DNA of 41,704 nucleotides, taken from NCBI GenBank assembly GCA_046732895.1, contig JBKPNZ010000001.1, positions 1 through 41,704 of the forward strand, in the 5' to 3' direction. Position numbers and translations under genes: made by a program. Positions 1 to 7,635 of this stretch are shown in pieces (the first letter of the stretch is position 1; each line of letters starts with the position of its first letter). This DNA is from JBKPNZ01 sp046732895. GTDB taxonomy: Bacteria > Actinomycetota > Thermoleophilia > Solirubrobacterales > 70-9. Below the pieces are notes generated by a model, which did no database searches, was not told the DNA's origin, and saw only the letters and a program-made list of their open reading frames with translations.

Positions 1-139
1 CCGGGTCACCGCCGTCGGCCCCGACTGCATCGGCAAACCCTCGATCGGCCCCTACCAGCCGATGAGCGTGGCGGCGGTCAGCCGCGATTACGGGGTCAAC
101 GAGATGGTCGAGGTGCCGGTGGGCGCTGCCTGGGAGTAG
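1..139 (+). CDS. C-terminal fragment of an unrecognised protein
   Basis: An open frame runs from base 2 to the TAG at 137-139 and gives the last 45 residues of a protein that begins outside the window. It ends in ...VEVPVGAAWE. The codons look coding for this genome, with G or C at almost every third position. I do not recognise a domain in this tail. Its 3' end overlaps the 3' end of the convergent sulfotransferase by 44 bases. It may belong to the polysaccharide locus, but nothing visible proves that. Confidence 0.5.
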   Translation, partial: RVTAVGPDCIGKPSIGPYQPMSVAAVSRDYGVNEMVEVPVGAAWE

Positions 140-956
140 AAACCAGGTCCGCAAAGCTCGGCCATAGCGAGACGTCGATCTCCCGGCACATCGTGGCCAC
201 GCGCTCGACATCGGGCAGAAGCCGCGCGACGAGCTCGGCGCGCATCTCGGCCGAGAGATCGGGTTTCTCCCTCGGGGGCCGGCTCTTCTCCCTCACCTGA
301 TCGGGCGGCGCGGTGAGCGGGTCGAGGCCCAGGAATTGGAGGGTGCGGCGCATCTCCGTCATCTGATCCATCACACAGCGCTCGTACTGAAGCACGAGAA
401 CCTGGTCGCGCGGGTAGACCTCGAACACGCGCGACAGTTGATCTGAGTAGGCGCTGCGAGCGACGGCACTTGCGAGGGCATCGAGGATTCGGCCGCGTGT
501 GATCCCCCAGCGCCGCCTCATCGCGAAGCCTGATCGGAAGCGCTCGATGGGATCACGGAGAATCACCAGGATGCGAGCGTCCGGTGCAACCTGACGCAAC
601 AGGCGCATCGACCAGAAGTCGAACATGTATCGCGGTGTCCACTCGCCCGTGATCGTGCCGTCGGGCCGGGGGAAGTACCGGTGGTAGCGCTCCGCAAGGT
701 CCGCCGGGACCTCCCCGTTCCAGAAGCGGTCGAAGAAATGGAGCTCCTTCAGCTGGTCGTCGGTCCGGACGACCTGCGGGTGCGACTCGACGGCATGGCG
801 AAACCACCAGCTCGACCCGGACCGCTGGGCGCCGACCCCCACGAAATCCGGAGGCCCGGTGTGCCAGCCGTCGGGGACGGGTGGCGGCTGGTGCCGAAGC
901 AGCCGGCGGCTCCACCGGCGCTTGGGGAGGCGGGGGGAGATCGGCCGATCGCGCAT
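96..956 (-). CDS. Sulfotransferase, glycosaminoglycan-sulfotransferase-like
   Basis: A 286-residue cytosolic PAPS-dependent sulfotransferase (Sulfotransfer_1 type), predicted to move sulfate from PAPS to a sugar hydroxyl or amine. The 5'-phosphosulfate loop is QRSGSSW (residues 44-50), with Ser in place of the usual Thr-Thr. KELHFFD (70-76), GEWTPRY (104-110) and the 3'-phosphate block RDPIERFRS (134-142) follow in the order seen in heparan N- and 3-O-sulfotransferases. The ATG at 956 leaves a basic N-terminal tail of about 30 residues. A TACGCT element lies 6 bases before it. It is a close paralogue of the protein at 6814-7635, sharing PPDFVGVGAQR and the same block order. It diverges from the glycosyltransferase at 1094. 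The substrate cannot be told from sequence. Confidence 0.9.
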   Translation of the reverse strand: MRDRPISPRLPKRRWSRRLLRHQPPPVPDGWHTGPPDFVGVGAQRSGSSWWFRHAVESHPQVVRTDDQLKELHFFDRFWNGEVPADLAERYHRYFPRPDGTITGEWTPRYMFDFWSMRLLRQVAPDARILVILRDPIERFRSGFAMRRRWGITRGRILDALASAVARSAYSDQLSRVFEVYPRDQVLVLQYERCVMDQMTEMRRTLQFLGLDPLTAPPDQVREKSRPPREKPDLSAEMRAELVARLLPDVERVATMCREIDVSLWPSFADLVSTPRQRPPAPRPSR

Positions 957-1016
957 CGCCAGAGCGTACCCGCGTCGCCTCGCGTCCTTTCCAGCCGGGG
1001 CCGTGCCAGGCGGCTC

Positions 1017-1022
1017 TAGACT
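1017..1022 (+). promoter_or_regulatory. Candidate -10 element for the glycosyltransferase transcript
   Basis: TAGACT lies in the divergent gap between the sulfotransferase and the glycosyltransferase. No good -35 box is visible 16-18 bases upstream. A GTG follows after 7 bases and opens a 13-codon frame ending at 1071, before the SD and ATG of the real gene at 1094. The same TAGACT-N7-GTG arrangement recurs at 2338. Confidence 0.35.
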
Positions 1023-1093
1023 GCCGCGCGTGCCGCAGCCCCTGCCGGCGAGAGTCCGTGCACCTGAATGAAGCCACGCGCGAAGGGAGCCCC

Positions 1094-2296
1094 ATGCGGG
1101 TGCTGCTGCTGACGCAGCACTTCGCGCCCGAGGTCACGGCCGGGCGCTTTCGGGTTGAGGCCTTCGCGCAGGCCCTGCGCGAGCGCGGCCACGAGGTCCA
1201 CGTCATCTGCCCCGTGCCCAACCACCCCCGCGGCGTGATCGAGCAGGGCTACACCGGTCGCCTCGTCCTGCGACGGGCCGTAGGCGGCGTCCGAGTCACG
1301 TACGCGCGCGTGGCCGTGGTCCGGCGCAAGACGGTGTTCCGGCGGCTGGCCTACTACGCGTCGTACGCGGCCGTCGCGACTGTGCTCGGCGCCCTCGATC
1401 GCCGGCCCGACGTGGTCCTCGCCAGCTCACCGCCGCTGAGTGTGCCTGCGGTGGGCGCCCTGCTCGCGGCGCGGCACCGGGTGCCGCTCGTCCTCGACAT
1501 CCGTGACGTCTGGCCCGACTCCCCGGTAGACCTGGGCGAGATGCGGGCGGGTCGAGCTCTCTCCGCCGCGCAGCGGCTCGAGCAGGCGGTGTATGCGCGG
1601 TCGGCCGCGATCGTCACCGCGAACGATGCATTCGGCCGGCGGATAGCCGAGCGAAGCCCCGCCGGCTCGACGGTGGCGGTCGTCCCAAACGGAACCACCA
1701 CCGAATGGCTGGAGATCGGCGAGTCCGAAGTTCCGCGCGCGAGCGTAGGTCTTCCTCGGGAGCGCTTCGTGTGGGCCTACGCCGGCAACGTCGGTCTTGC
1801 CCACGGACTGGAGCACACGGTCGACGCCGCCCGTCTCCTCGGCGAGGACTACCTGCTCCTCGTGATCGGCGAGGGTCCCCGGAGACACGACCTGGAGGAC
1901 CGTGTCGCCCGGTCGGCGTCGTCACTGATCGAGCTGCGCGGGCTGATGTCGCCACTGCAGGCGGCGACGAACCTGCGGGCCGCGGACGCCGTTCTCGTCT
2001 CCGAGCGTCAGACAACGGTCGTCTCGGCGAAGCTTTACGACTGCTGCGCCATCGGCCGTCCAATAGTCGCCGCGTGTCGCGGTGAGTTGCAACGCGTCAT
2101 CGAGCGGGCCGGGATCGGGCTGACTGTTCCGCACGGGGATCCCGCGGCGCTCGCCGATGCGATGCGCCGTCTTCGCTCTGATCCCGCGCTCGGCCGGGAT
2201 CTCGTCGAACAGGCTCGCACGTTCGCCCGCGAGCACCTCCGCGATGCTCAAGCCCGGCGTTGTGCCGAAGTCGTCGAATCCGCGGCGGGGTTGTGA
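1094..2296 (+). CDS. GT4 family glycosyltransferase (WbuB-like)
   Basis: A 400-residue GT-B fold glycosyltransferase of family 4, which would transfer a nucleotide-activated sugar to the growing lipid-linked oligosaccharide at the inner face of the membrane. The N-terminus MRVLLLTQHFAPEVTAGR and the block LDIRDVWPDSP are typical of WbuB-like transferases. The C-terminal half holds the nucleotide-sugar site (NVGLAHGLE, SAKLYDCCAIGRPIVA). The open frame extends upstream to 881, but the ATG at 1094 is chosen because a purine-rich SD (GAAGGGAG) lies just before it and homology starts there. It heads a + strand run with the sulfotransferase at 2401 and the flippase at 3408. The sugar transferred is unknown. 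Confidence 0.92.
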   Translation: MRVLLLTQHFAPEVTAGRFRVEAFAQALRERGHEVHVICPVPNHPRGVIEQGYTGRLVLRRAVGGVRVTYARVAVVRRKTVFRRLAYYASYAAVATVLGALDRRPDVVLASSPPLSVPAVGALLAARHRVPLVLDIRDVWPDSPVDLGEMRAGRALSAAQRLEQAVYARSAAIVTANDAFGRRIAERSPAGSTVAVVPNGTTTEWLEIGESEVPRASVGLPRERFVWAYAGNVGLAHGLEHTVDAARLLGEDYLLLVIGEGPRRHDLEDRVARSASSLIELRGLMSPLQAATNLRAADAVLVSERQTTVVSAKLYDCCAIGRPIVAACRGELQRVIERAGIGLTVPHGDPAALADAMRRLRSDPALGRDLVEQARTFAREHLRDAQARRCAEVVESAAGL

Positions 2297-2337
2297 CCTG
2301 TCGGTCGAGCACCTGCGCACCCCCGGCAGGGGTTGCT

Positions 2338-2343
2338 TAGACT
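2338..2343 (+). promoter_or_regulatory. Candidate -10 element before sulfotransferase gene
   Basis: TAGACT is followed by 7 bases and a GTG (2351). Spacing and sequence match the element at 1017. If transcription starts at or next to this GTG, a short leaderless reading frame would lead into the sulfotransferase gene. No clear -35 box is visible. Confidence 0.35.
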
Positions 2344-2350
2344 CGCGGCG

Positions 2351-2404
2351 GTGCAGCCTGGGATGACACTCGCGGGCGCTCGCGCCGCCGCGGTTCGTTC
2401 GTGA
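2351..2404 (+). other. Possible 17-codon leader ORF coupled to the sulfotransferase start
   Basis: GTG at 2351 opens a 17-codon frame (VQPGMTLAGARAAAVRS) that ends in TGA at 2402-2404. The stop overlaps the GTG start of the sulfotransferase at 2401 in a GTGA arrangement. The sulfotransferase has no evident SD of its own, so coupling through this frame is plausible. In high-GC DNA short frames like this also arise by chance, so this is tentative. Confidence 0.25.
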
Positions 2405-3411
2405 CCGAGCACGCCATCGACCGGCCGATCTTTTTCGTCGGCATGCCGCGCAGCGGGACCACCCTGATCTTCGAGGTGTTCGCGGCGCGACGTGATGTGG
2501 CCTGGCTCTCGCAACACCTCCAACGATTCCCGGGTGCGCCGGCCCTCGCACTCGTCTCCAGACTCGCTGATCTGACGCCCCGGATGCGCCGATCCGTGAG
2601 CCGCTCCGATCAACTCCGCCCGTGGCTCGAAAAGGTGCGCGTGGGACCGGTCGAGGCTTACGGGTTTTGGGAGCGGTGCTGTGGCGAACGCTTCCTCTTC
2701 GACTACCTGCTCGGAGAGCAGTCCACCCGGGATCAACGTGCGTGCGCTCGATCCCAGGTCGCGAAGGTGTTGCGCTACCACGGCAAGCCACGGTTCGCGG
2801 CGAAGGTGACAGGCCCCGGGCGCATTGGATACCTCTCCAGCATCTTTCCCGACGCTCGGTTCGTGCACGTGATCCGAGACGGGCGTGCCGTGGTTCAGTC
2901 GCTCCTGCGCGTCCACTTCTGGCGCGAACGGGACCGCATGCGGAAGCCCGCGTGGCGAGACGGGCTTACTTCTGAGGATCTCGCTGAGTGGGGGCGGCAC
3001 GGCAGTTCGCCGCTCGCACTTGCGGCCGTTCAATGGAAGCGCGTGGTGGAGTCGACTCGGGCGGAGGGGGCGGAGCTCGCCTCGGATCGCTATGCCGAGG
3101 TCCATTACGAGCGCTTCGTCACCGATCCGGACGCCGTCTTGGATGCGATCGCGGAATTCTGCGACCTCCCGCACTCTCCTGAGGCGCAGCGCTTCCTTCG
3201 CGACCGCTTCAATCTTCAGGACATGAACTTCCAATGGCGCGAGCGGCTCGAGTCCGACGATGTCGCCGCTCTGAATCGAATTCTGGGCGCAACGCTTGCG
3301 AAGGTCGGGTACCAGGTCGAGCCGCCTGGCCTCACCGCAACGGTCGAGCCCCTGAGCCGACCCTCCTTCGCCGCCAATGATCCTGCGGGGCATTCGGTCG
3401 CGATCGAATGA
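2401..3411 (+). CDS. Sulfotransferase (Sulfotransfer_3 type)
   Basis: A 336-residue PAPS-dependent sulfotransferase. The 5'-phosphosulfate loop PRSGTT is at residues 16-21 and the 3'-phosphate block RDGRAVVQS at 159-167. It shares VAWLS, the GP/KP-x-EAYxFWE block, YxGKPR and AKVTG with the protein at 8768-9646, so the two are paralogues from a different branch than the 96/6814 pair. The GTG start at 2401 puts the loop at the usual distance from the N-terminus. Its stop overlaps the flippase start (ATGA at 3408), so the two are probably translated together. The acceptor is probably the polysaccharide made by this locus, by context only. Confidence 0.9.
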   Translation: MTEHAIDRPIFFVGMPRSGTTLIFEVFAARRDVAWLSQHLQRFPGAPALALVSRLADLTPRMRRSVSRSDQLRPWLEKVRVGPVEAYGFWERCCGERFLFDYLLGEQSTRDQRACARSQVAKVLRYHGKPRFAAKVTGPGRIGYLSSIFPDARFVHVIRDGRAVVQSLLRVHFWRERDRMRKPAWRDGLTSEDLAEWGRHGSSPLALAAVQWKRVVESTRAEGAELASDRYAEVHYERFVTDPDAVLDAIAEFCDLPHSPEAQRFLRDRFNLQDMNFQWRERLESDDVAALNRILGATLAKVGYQVEPPGLTATVEPLSRPSFAANDPAGHSVAIE

Positions 3412-4916
3412 GCGACGCCGACATCGCGCCCGGGTCTGGGCGCGGCGACACCATCAGTCGCAATGCGGTATTCGCCTTTGTGACCCAGATGAGCACGGCG
3501 GCATTCACCGCTGCCCTGACGATCTTTCTGACGCGGAAGCTCGGGCCGGCCGCCTTCGGCACGTTCTCGCTGGCACTCAGCGTCACCGGATTGGTGCTTC
3601 GGCCGGCAGGAGGCGGAACCAGCCAGGCTGCCGCCCGGTTCATCGCGGAGCATCACGGGAATACGCGCGGGGTCTTGGGCGTGCTCGGCATGGCGCTCCG
3701 CCTCAGGCTGCTCACCGCTGCATGTATCGGGGGCTTGATCTTCGCGCTCGCGGAGCCGATTGCGGCGCTCTACAACGCCCCGGAGTTGGCCGGGCCGCTC
3801 AGGGGAGCGGCCATCGCGCTGATTGGACAGAACCTGATGACCTTCGTCCGCAATGCGCTGATCGCCCTGCGCCAGGCGGCCGCCGGGCTCCGATTGGTGG
3901 TGTCCGAAGCGGCGATGGAGTTCGGCGCGACCGTCGCCCTGGTGCTGGCCGGCGGAGGCGCAACGGGCGCGGCCTTCGGCCGCGCCGCGGGTTACGCCTT
4001 CGGCGTAGTGATCGGCATCGCCATCCTGGCCCGCCTTCTCGGGCACTCTCCGCTTTTCAAGACCGGCCCGAGTCCGGTGGCGCGGAGGCGCTTTGCCTCC
4101 TACGCCGGAGCGATGTTCTCCGTCACGGTGGCGATGGCCGTCTTCGCGCAGCTGGACGTCCTGCTCCTGGGCGCCTTCCTCACGACTAGCGCGGTCGGCA
4201 TCTACAGCGCTCCGCTCAGGTTCATCGCATTTATCGGTTATCCGGGGCTCGCGATCGCCCAGGGGGTGTCACCACGCCTTGCTCGCCACCCAGAGGATCC
4301 TCCCAAGGTCGGTGCCCTCGTTCGCGCGCTGCGGTACGTCACCATCTTCCAGGCCTGGGTGGCGGCTATGACCTTGCTGTGGGCGGCGCCGATCGTGGCG
4401 CTGCTCCTGGGTTCCGCATTCTCGGAATCTGCGGGCGTGCTTCGAGCGTTGAGCCCGGCCATTTTCCTGAACGGAATCAACCCGCTCGTCACGTCGTCGC
4501 TGAACTATGCCGGCGAAGCTCAACGGCGGATCCCGTTCGCGTTGGGGACAGTCGTGATCGCAGGCGGGCTGGATGTCCTCCTCATCCCTGAGATCGGGGT
4601 TTACGGCGCCGCGGTGGGGTCGGACGTCGCATTAGCGTTCTTTGTCGGAGGCAACATCTGGCTTTCCCATCGCTTCATCGGGATGCCCCTCAGGCCGCTC
4701 GTGCTCACCTCGGTACGAGCGTTTGCAGCCGCGGGCGTGATGGCCGCGATCCTCGCGCTGGTCGGCACCCACGACCTCTCGCCGATCCAGTGGGTCGTCG
4801 GGCTGGGCGCGGGATCGGTGGCCTTCGTCGCCGCTCTCCTCGTGATCGGCGAGATGACCGGTCGCGAGCTGAGGCGCCTCGTGCGCATCCCAGTGAAGGC
4901 CCTTCGACGGGCGTGA
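3408..4916 (+). CDS. Wzx-type polysaccharide flippase
   Basis: A 502-residue integral membrane protein of the MOP/Wzx flippase superfamily (polysaccharide biosynthesis protein), with roughly 12-14 hydrophobic helices along its length. It would turn lipid-linked repeat units to the outer face of the membrane. The N-terminal block with FVTQMSTAAFTAALTIFLTR and GPAAFGTFSLALS is the conserved first helix pair of this family. It overlaps the preceding sulfotransferase by four bases. The convergent sulfotransferase on the other strand ends one base beyond its stop. It pairs with the O-antigen ligase/polymerase-like gene at 10464 to make a Wzx/Wzy-like pathway. Which glycan it moves is not visible. 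Confidence 0.92.
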   Translation: MSDADIAPGSGRGDTISRNAVFAFVTQMSTAAFTAALTIFLTRKLGPAAFGTFSLALSVTGLVLRPAGGGTSQAAARFIAEHHGNTRGVLGVLGMALRLRLLTAACIGGLIFALAEPIAALYNAPELAGPLRGAAIALIGQNLMTFVRNALIALRQAAAGLRLVVSEAAMEFGATVALVLAGGGATGAAFGRAAGYAFGVVIGIAILARLLGHSPLFKTGPSPVARRRFASYAGAMFSVTVAMAVFAQLDVLLLGAFLTTSAVGIYSAPLRFIAFIGYPGLAIAQGVSPRLARHPEDPPKVGALVRALRYVTIFQAWVAAMTLLWAAPIVALLLGSAFSESAGVLRALSPAIFLNGINPLVTSSLNYAGEAQRRIPFALGTVVIAGGLDVLLIPEIGVYGAAVGSDVALAFFVGGNIWLSHRFIGMPLRPLVLTSVRAFAAAGVMAAILALVGTHDLSPIQWVVGLGAGSVAFVAALLVIGEMTGRELRRLVRIPVKALRRA

Positions 4917-4917
4917 G

Positions 4918-5715
4918 TCACGCTTGGCCGACGTAGGTGCCGACGCGCTCGTCGGGGGGGAATACGTGATCCGGCTCCAGCAGGCTGTAGCCGTAGGGGC
5001 GAACGCGGTGCTCCAGGGCATCGGTTATGCGCGCGAGGCCGGCGCGGCCGCGCCGCGTTGCGCCTCGTTCGTGCCAGCGCCGGATGTATTTCTCGTTCAA
5101 GGCCTGCTTGACCTCCCAACCAGCGCCTGCAGGAGCCAAGCCGAGAAATCCGAAGATGGCCGCGAGTTCGCCGGCCGGATCGTTGACAAGGTCCTCATAG
5201 CGCACCAGGCGAACGTTCCGGAGCGAGGCGGCGTCAGCGAGGAAGCGCTCGTGCGCCACCACCCAATGCTGTAGGAGCGTGTGCAATCCAGCCTGAAGGT
5301 GCGGCGATCGACGCGATGCTTGCGGTGGGATCCATCCGAAGCGCCGGGTCCATCTCCTCGTGGCGTAGGCGACGGCGATTGGGTGTCGGATCACCACGAG
5401 GAAGTAAGACTCATGAGGGAACAGGGCCTGGAGGAATCGCGTCTTCGTCAGGTTCGGGGGCGACTTCTCCAGGAGTACCGGCTTCGCGAGGTCCCAGTAC
5501 GGAGCCCACGCCGTCCAGAGCCGGCTACCGGTCGCGGCGGAAACCCGTGGCGACGACTCCGTCAGATGGCCCGCCTCGCCGAATGCAAAGCGGCCCGGAC
5601 CTCCCAGGTCGGCGGCCGTCGGGTAGACGTCCTGGAGGTGCTGCCCCTCGTCCTGCGGGACGCCCGTATCCTGGAATGCGCTGACCTCCGGATGACCGGC
5701 GATCCAGTGGGCCAC
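4918..5715 (-). CDS. Sulfotransferase with displaced or non-canonical start
   Basis: The coordinates use the first canonical start, GTG at 5715, giving 265 residues beginning AHWIAGHPEVSAF. That version lacks the PAPS-binding loop. In the same frame upstream (to the TAG at 5809-5811) the translation continues with ILFIGGLHRSGTTPV, a textbook 5'-phosphosulfate loop, so the real protein starts earlier. No ATG, GTG or TTG exists in that stretch. VVIRHPIAVAYATRRWTRRFGW around residue 107 is the 3'-phosphate region. It belongs to the Sulfotransfer_3-like group and is a separate lineage from the other five here. It is convergent with the flippase. It may use ATT/ATC, carry a frameshift, or be decaying. 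Confidence 0.8.
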   Translation of the reverse strand: MAHWIAGHPEVSAFQDTGVPQDEGQHLQDVYPTAADLGGPGRFAFGEAGHLTESSPRVSAATGSRLWTAWAPYWDLAKPVLLEKSPPNLTKTRFLQALFPHESYFLVVIRHPIAVAYATRRWTRRFGWIPPQASRRSPHLQAGLHTLLQHWVVAHERFLADAASLRNVRLVRYEDLVNDPAGELAAIFGFLGLAPAGAGWEVKQALNEKYIRRWHERGATRRGRAGLARITDALEHRVRPYGYSLLEPDHVFPPDERVGTYVGQA

Positions 5716-5808
5716 AGGCGTGGTGCCACTGCGGTGGAGTCCCCCGATGAAGAGAATGCGGTGTCCTGCCGGCGTGCTTTGAATGGCTTGCGGTGAGATC
5801 CGGCGACT
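5716..5808 (-). other. In-frame upstream coding extension holding the PAPS loop
   Basis: This is the open stretch upstream of the 5715 GTG in the same frame. It encodes the hydrophobic strand ILFIGG and loop LHRSGTT (5719-5757) that every sulfotransferase of this family needs. The only near-cognate starts are ATC at 5799, ATT at 5784 and ATT at 5757. In the next frame a GTG lies upstream and reads into the same region, so a one-base indel (natural or from sequencing) would also restore a normal gene. Confidence 0.65.
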
Positions 5809-5893
5809 CTACCCGCACCGCTAACCTGAGCCCCAAGGTGAGCACCGCCGACTTGGAGGGACCGCTGGACCGAGGCACGGGAGGCGACGCCAC

Positions 5894-6817
5894 GTGGAGC
5901 CGCTGTTGAGGCGACCCGACTTCTTCATCGTCGGAGCGCCGAAGTGTGGAACCACGGCAATGGCGAGCTACCTCGGACAGCACCCCGACGTCGGCATGTG
6001 CGCTCGCAAGGAGACACAGTATTTCGCCACGGACCTTTACGCCAAGTTCGGTAGGGAGGAAGGCGTACCGTGGATATCCGAGACGGAATACTTGGCCCTG
6101 TTCGAGGGGGTGCAGGAAGCGCAGCGGATTGGAGAGGCATCGGTCTGGTACCTGTACTCGTCTGCAGCGCCGCGCGCGATCAAAAGGTTTGCCCCTGAGG
6201 CCGACATCATCGTCATGTTGCGCAACCCGCTCGAGGCACTCCCATCGCTTCACTCACAGTTCGTCTTCGTCGGGATCGAGCCGGAGGAGGACTTCGAGCG
6301 GGCGCTGGCCCTCGATGAGGAGCGAGAGCGCGAGGGGACCCCGCCGCGCTTCCCGCCGCGCTCGTATCGCGCGGCAGCGTGTTACTCCGAGCAGCTCGAG
6401 CGCTACTTCGGGGTGTTCGGCAGAGAGCGTGTCCACGTGGTGTTCTACGACGATTTCCGCAACCGCACGCTTGAGAGTTACCGCGAAACCTGCGAGTTCC
6501 TGGGTGTCGACTGGGCGTTTGTGCCGGAGCTCGAGGTCGTCAACCCCAACAAACGCGTACGGAGCAGGCAACTTCGAAAGCTGGTGCGGTACCCGCCGCC
6601 GGCGCTACGCAGGGTGCTCCACCTTGGGACGTCCGAGGGCTTCCGACGCCGAACCGGGGCGATTCTGAAGCGGTGGAACGCGAGGATCGAGCCCAGAGAA
6701 CCGCCACCCGAGTCGGTGACCGCGTCGCTGCGGCCGCTCGTCGCCGAGCAGGTGCGGGAGCTGAACGCTCTGCTCGGAGTCGACCTGCACGGCTGGCTCG
6801 AGACGCAGGCGAGATGA
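5894..6817 (+). CDS. Sulfotransferase, KET-YF type
   Basis: A 307-residue PAPS-dependent sulfotransferase. The 5'-phosphosulfate loop APKCGTT is at residues 15-21, KETQYF at 39-44, GEASVWYLYS at 80-89 and the 3'-phosphate block RNPLEALPS at 110-118. The start is the GTG at 5894, with GGGAGG upstream (5880-5885) as a ribosome site. The spacing between blocks resembles glycosaminoglycan-type sulfotransferases, but the sequence is distinct from the 96/6814 pair. It is the first gene of a three-gene overlapping + strand unit (sulfotransferase, sulfotransferase, glycosyltransferase), each joined by ATGA. The substrate is unknown. Confidence 0.9.
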   Translation: MEPLLRRPDFFIVGAPKCGTTAMASYLGQHPDVGMCARKETQYFATDLYAKFGREEGVPWISETEYLALFEGVQEAQRIGEASVWYLYSSAAPRAIKRFAPEADIIVMLRNPLEALPSLHSQFVFVGIEPEEDFERALALDEEREREGTPPRFPPRSYRAAACYSEQLERYFGVFGRERVHVVFYDDFRNRTLESYRETCEFLGVDWAFVPELEVVNPNKRVRSRQLRKLVRYPPPALRRVLHLGTSEGFRRRTGAILKRWNARIEPREPPPESVTASLRPLVAEQVRELNALLGVDLHGWLETQAR

Positions 6818-7635
6818 GACGAGCACTCATACGCAAGACCCGACCCCTTCGCCGCCGGTGGAGGGACCGGAACGTGCGCGAGTGGGTCTCCGGTCCGCCG
6901 GATTTCGTGGGTGTCGGGGCCCAACGCTGCGGCACGACCTGGTGGTGGCGGCTGCTCTGTAACCACCCGCGAATTCATGAAGGCGCGGGAAAGGAGACCC
7001 ATTTCTTCGACGGTTACTACGAGCGCGAGTTCACCAACGGCGACGTCGACGCCTACCACAATCTCTTTTCCCGTCCGGCCGGTTCGCTGACGGGGGAATG
7101 GTGTCCGTCCTACCTGCACCAGTTTTGGGTTTCCGCACTGCTCCACCGGGCCGTGCCGGACGCACGGATCTTGGTGATGCTTCGTGATCCGCTCCGTCGG
7201 TATCAGTCGGGACTGAGCCATGACCTGGCCCTGCTGAAGCGCAGCGTTCGCGGCCGACGGCGGGCGTACGTGCTTGCGATGAGCGCGAACGCCGCGCTCA
7301 CTCGGAGCCTCTACGCGCGGCAGCTGCGGGTCTTGTTCGAGCACTTCGAGCGGTCGCAGATCCTCATCTTGCAGTACGAGCGATGCCTTGAAGATCCTCT
7401 TCGCGAGCTGCAGCGAACCTACGCTTTCGTTGGCGCGGAGGATCACCAGCCTCCCGCCACGGTCATCAACCGCAAAGGGTTCAGCCCTCCCCAGCTTGAC
7501 TCCCCAGAGGCTGTGAGCGGGGCGGCGCGACGGGCGATCCTGCGCGACGCTGAGGAGCTGTCGGTGCTGGTCCCGGAGATCGAGCTCGACCTGTGGCCAT
7601 CGTGTCGAGCCGTCGCCGCCGAGTCGCCCGAATGA
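6814..7635 (+). CDS. Sulfotransferase, paralogue of the 96-956 enzyme
   Basis: A 273-residue sulfotransferase with a basic N-terminus, PAPS loop QRCGTTW (37-43), KETHFFD (60-66), GEWCPSY (94-100) and RDPLRRYQS (124-132). The KExHFFD and GExxPxY blocks also occur in eukaryotic heparan 3-O- and N-sulfotransferases. The open frame extends upstream to 6673, but the ATG at 6814 overlaps the previous stop as ATGA and gives an N-terminus matching the paralogue. The next gene starts inside its stop codon. Two such enzymes in one locus suggest two positions sulfated on related sugars; that is inference. Confidence 0.9.
   Translation: MRRALIRKTRPLRRRWRDRNVREWVSGPPDFVGVGAQRCGTTWWWRLLCNHPRIHEGAGKETHFFDGYYEREFTNGDVDAYHNLFSRPAGSLTGEWCPSYLHQFWVSALLHRAVPDARILVMLRDPLRRYQSGLSHDLALLKRSVRGRRRAYVLAMSANAALTRSLYARQLRVLFEHFERSQILILQYERCLEDPLRELQRTYAFVGAEDHQPPATVINRKGFSPPQLDSPEAVSGAARRAILRDAEELSVLVPEIELDLWPSCRAVAAESPE

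Noticed and set aside
881..1093. Upstream start for the GT4 glycosyltransferase
   Set aside because: The extra 71 residues lack similarity and overlap the divergent sulfotransferase; the ATG at 1094 has an SD.
2248..3393. 381-codon open frame on the minus strand opposite the sulfotransferase at 2401
   Set aside because: No domain; the plus-strand frame encodes a clear sulfotransferase. Long antisense frames are expected in high-GC DNA.
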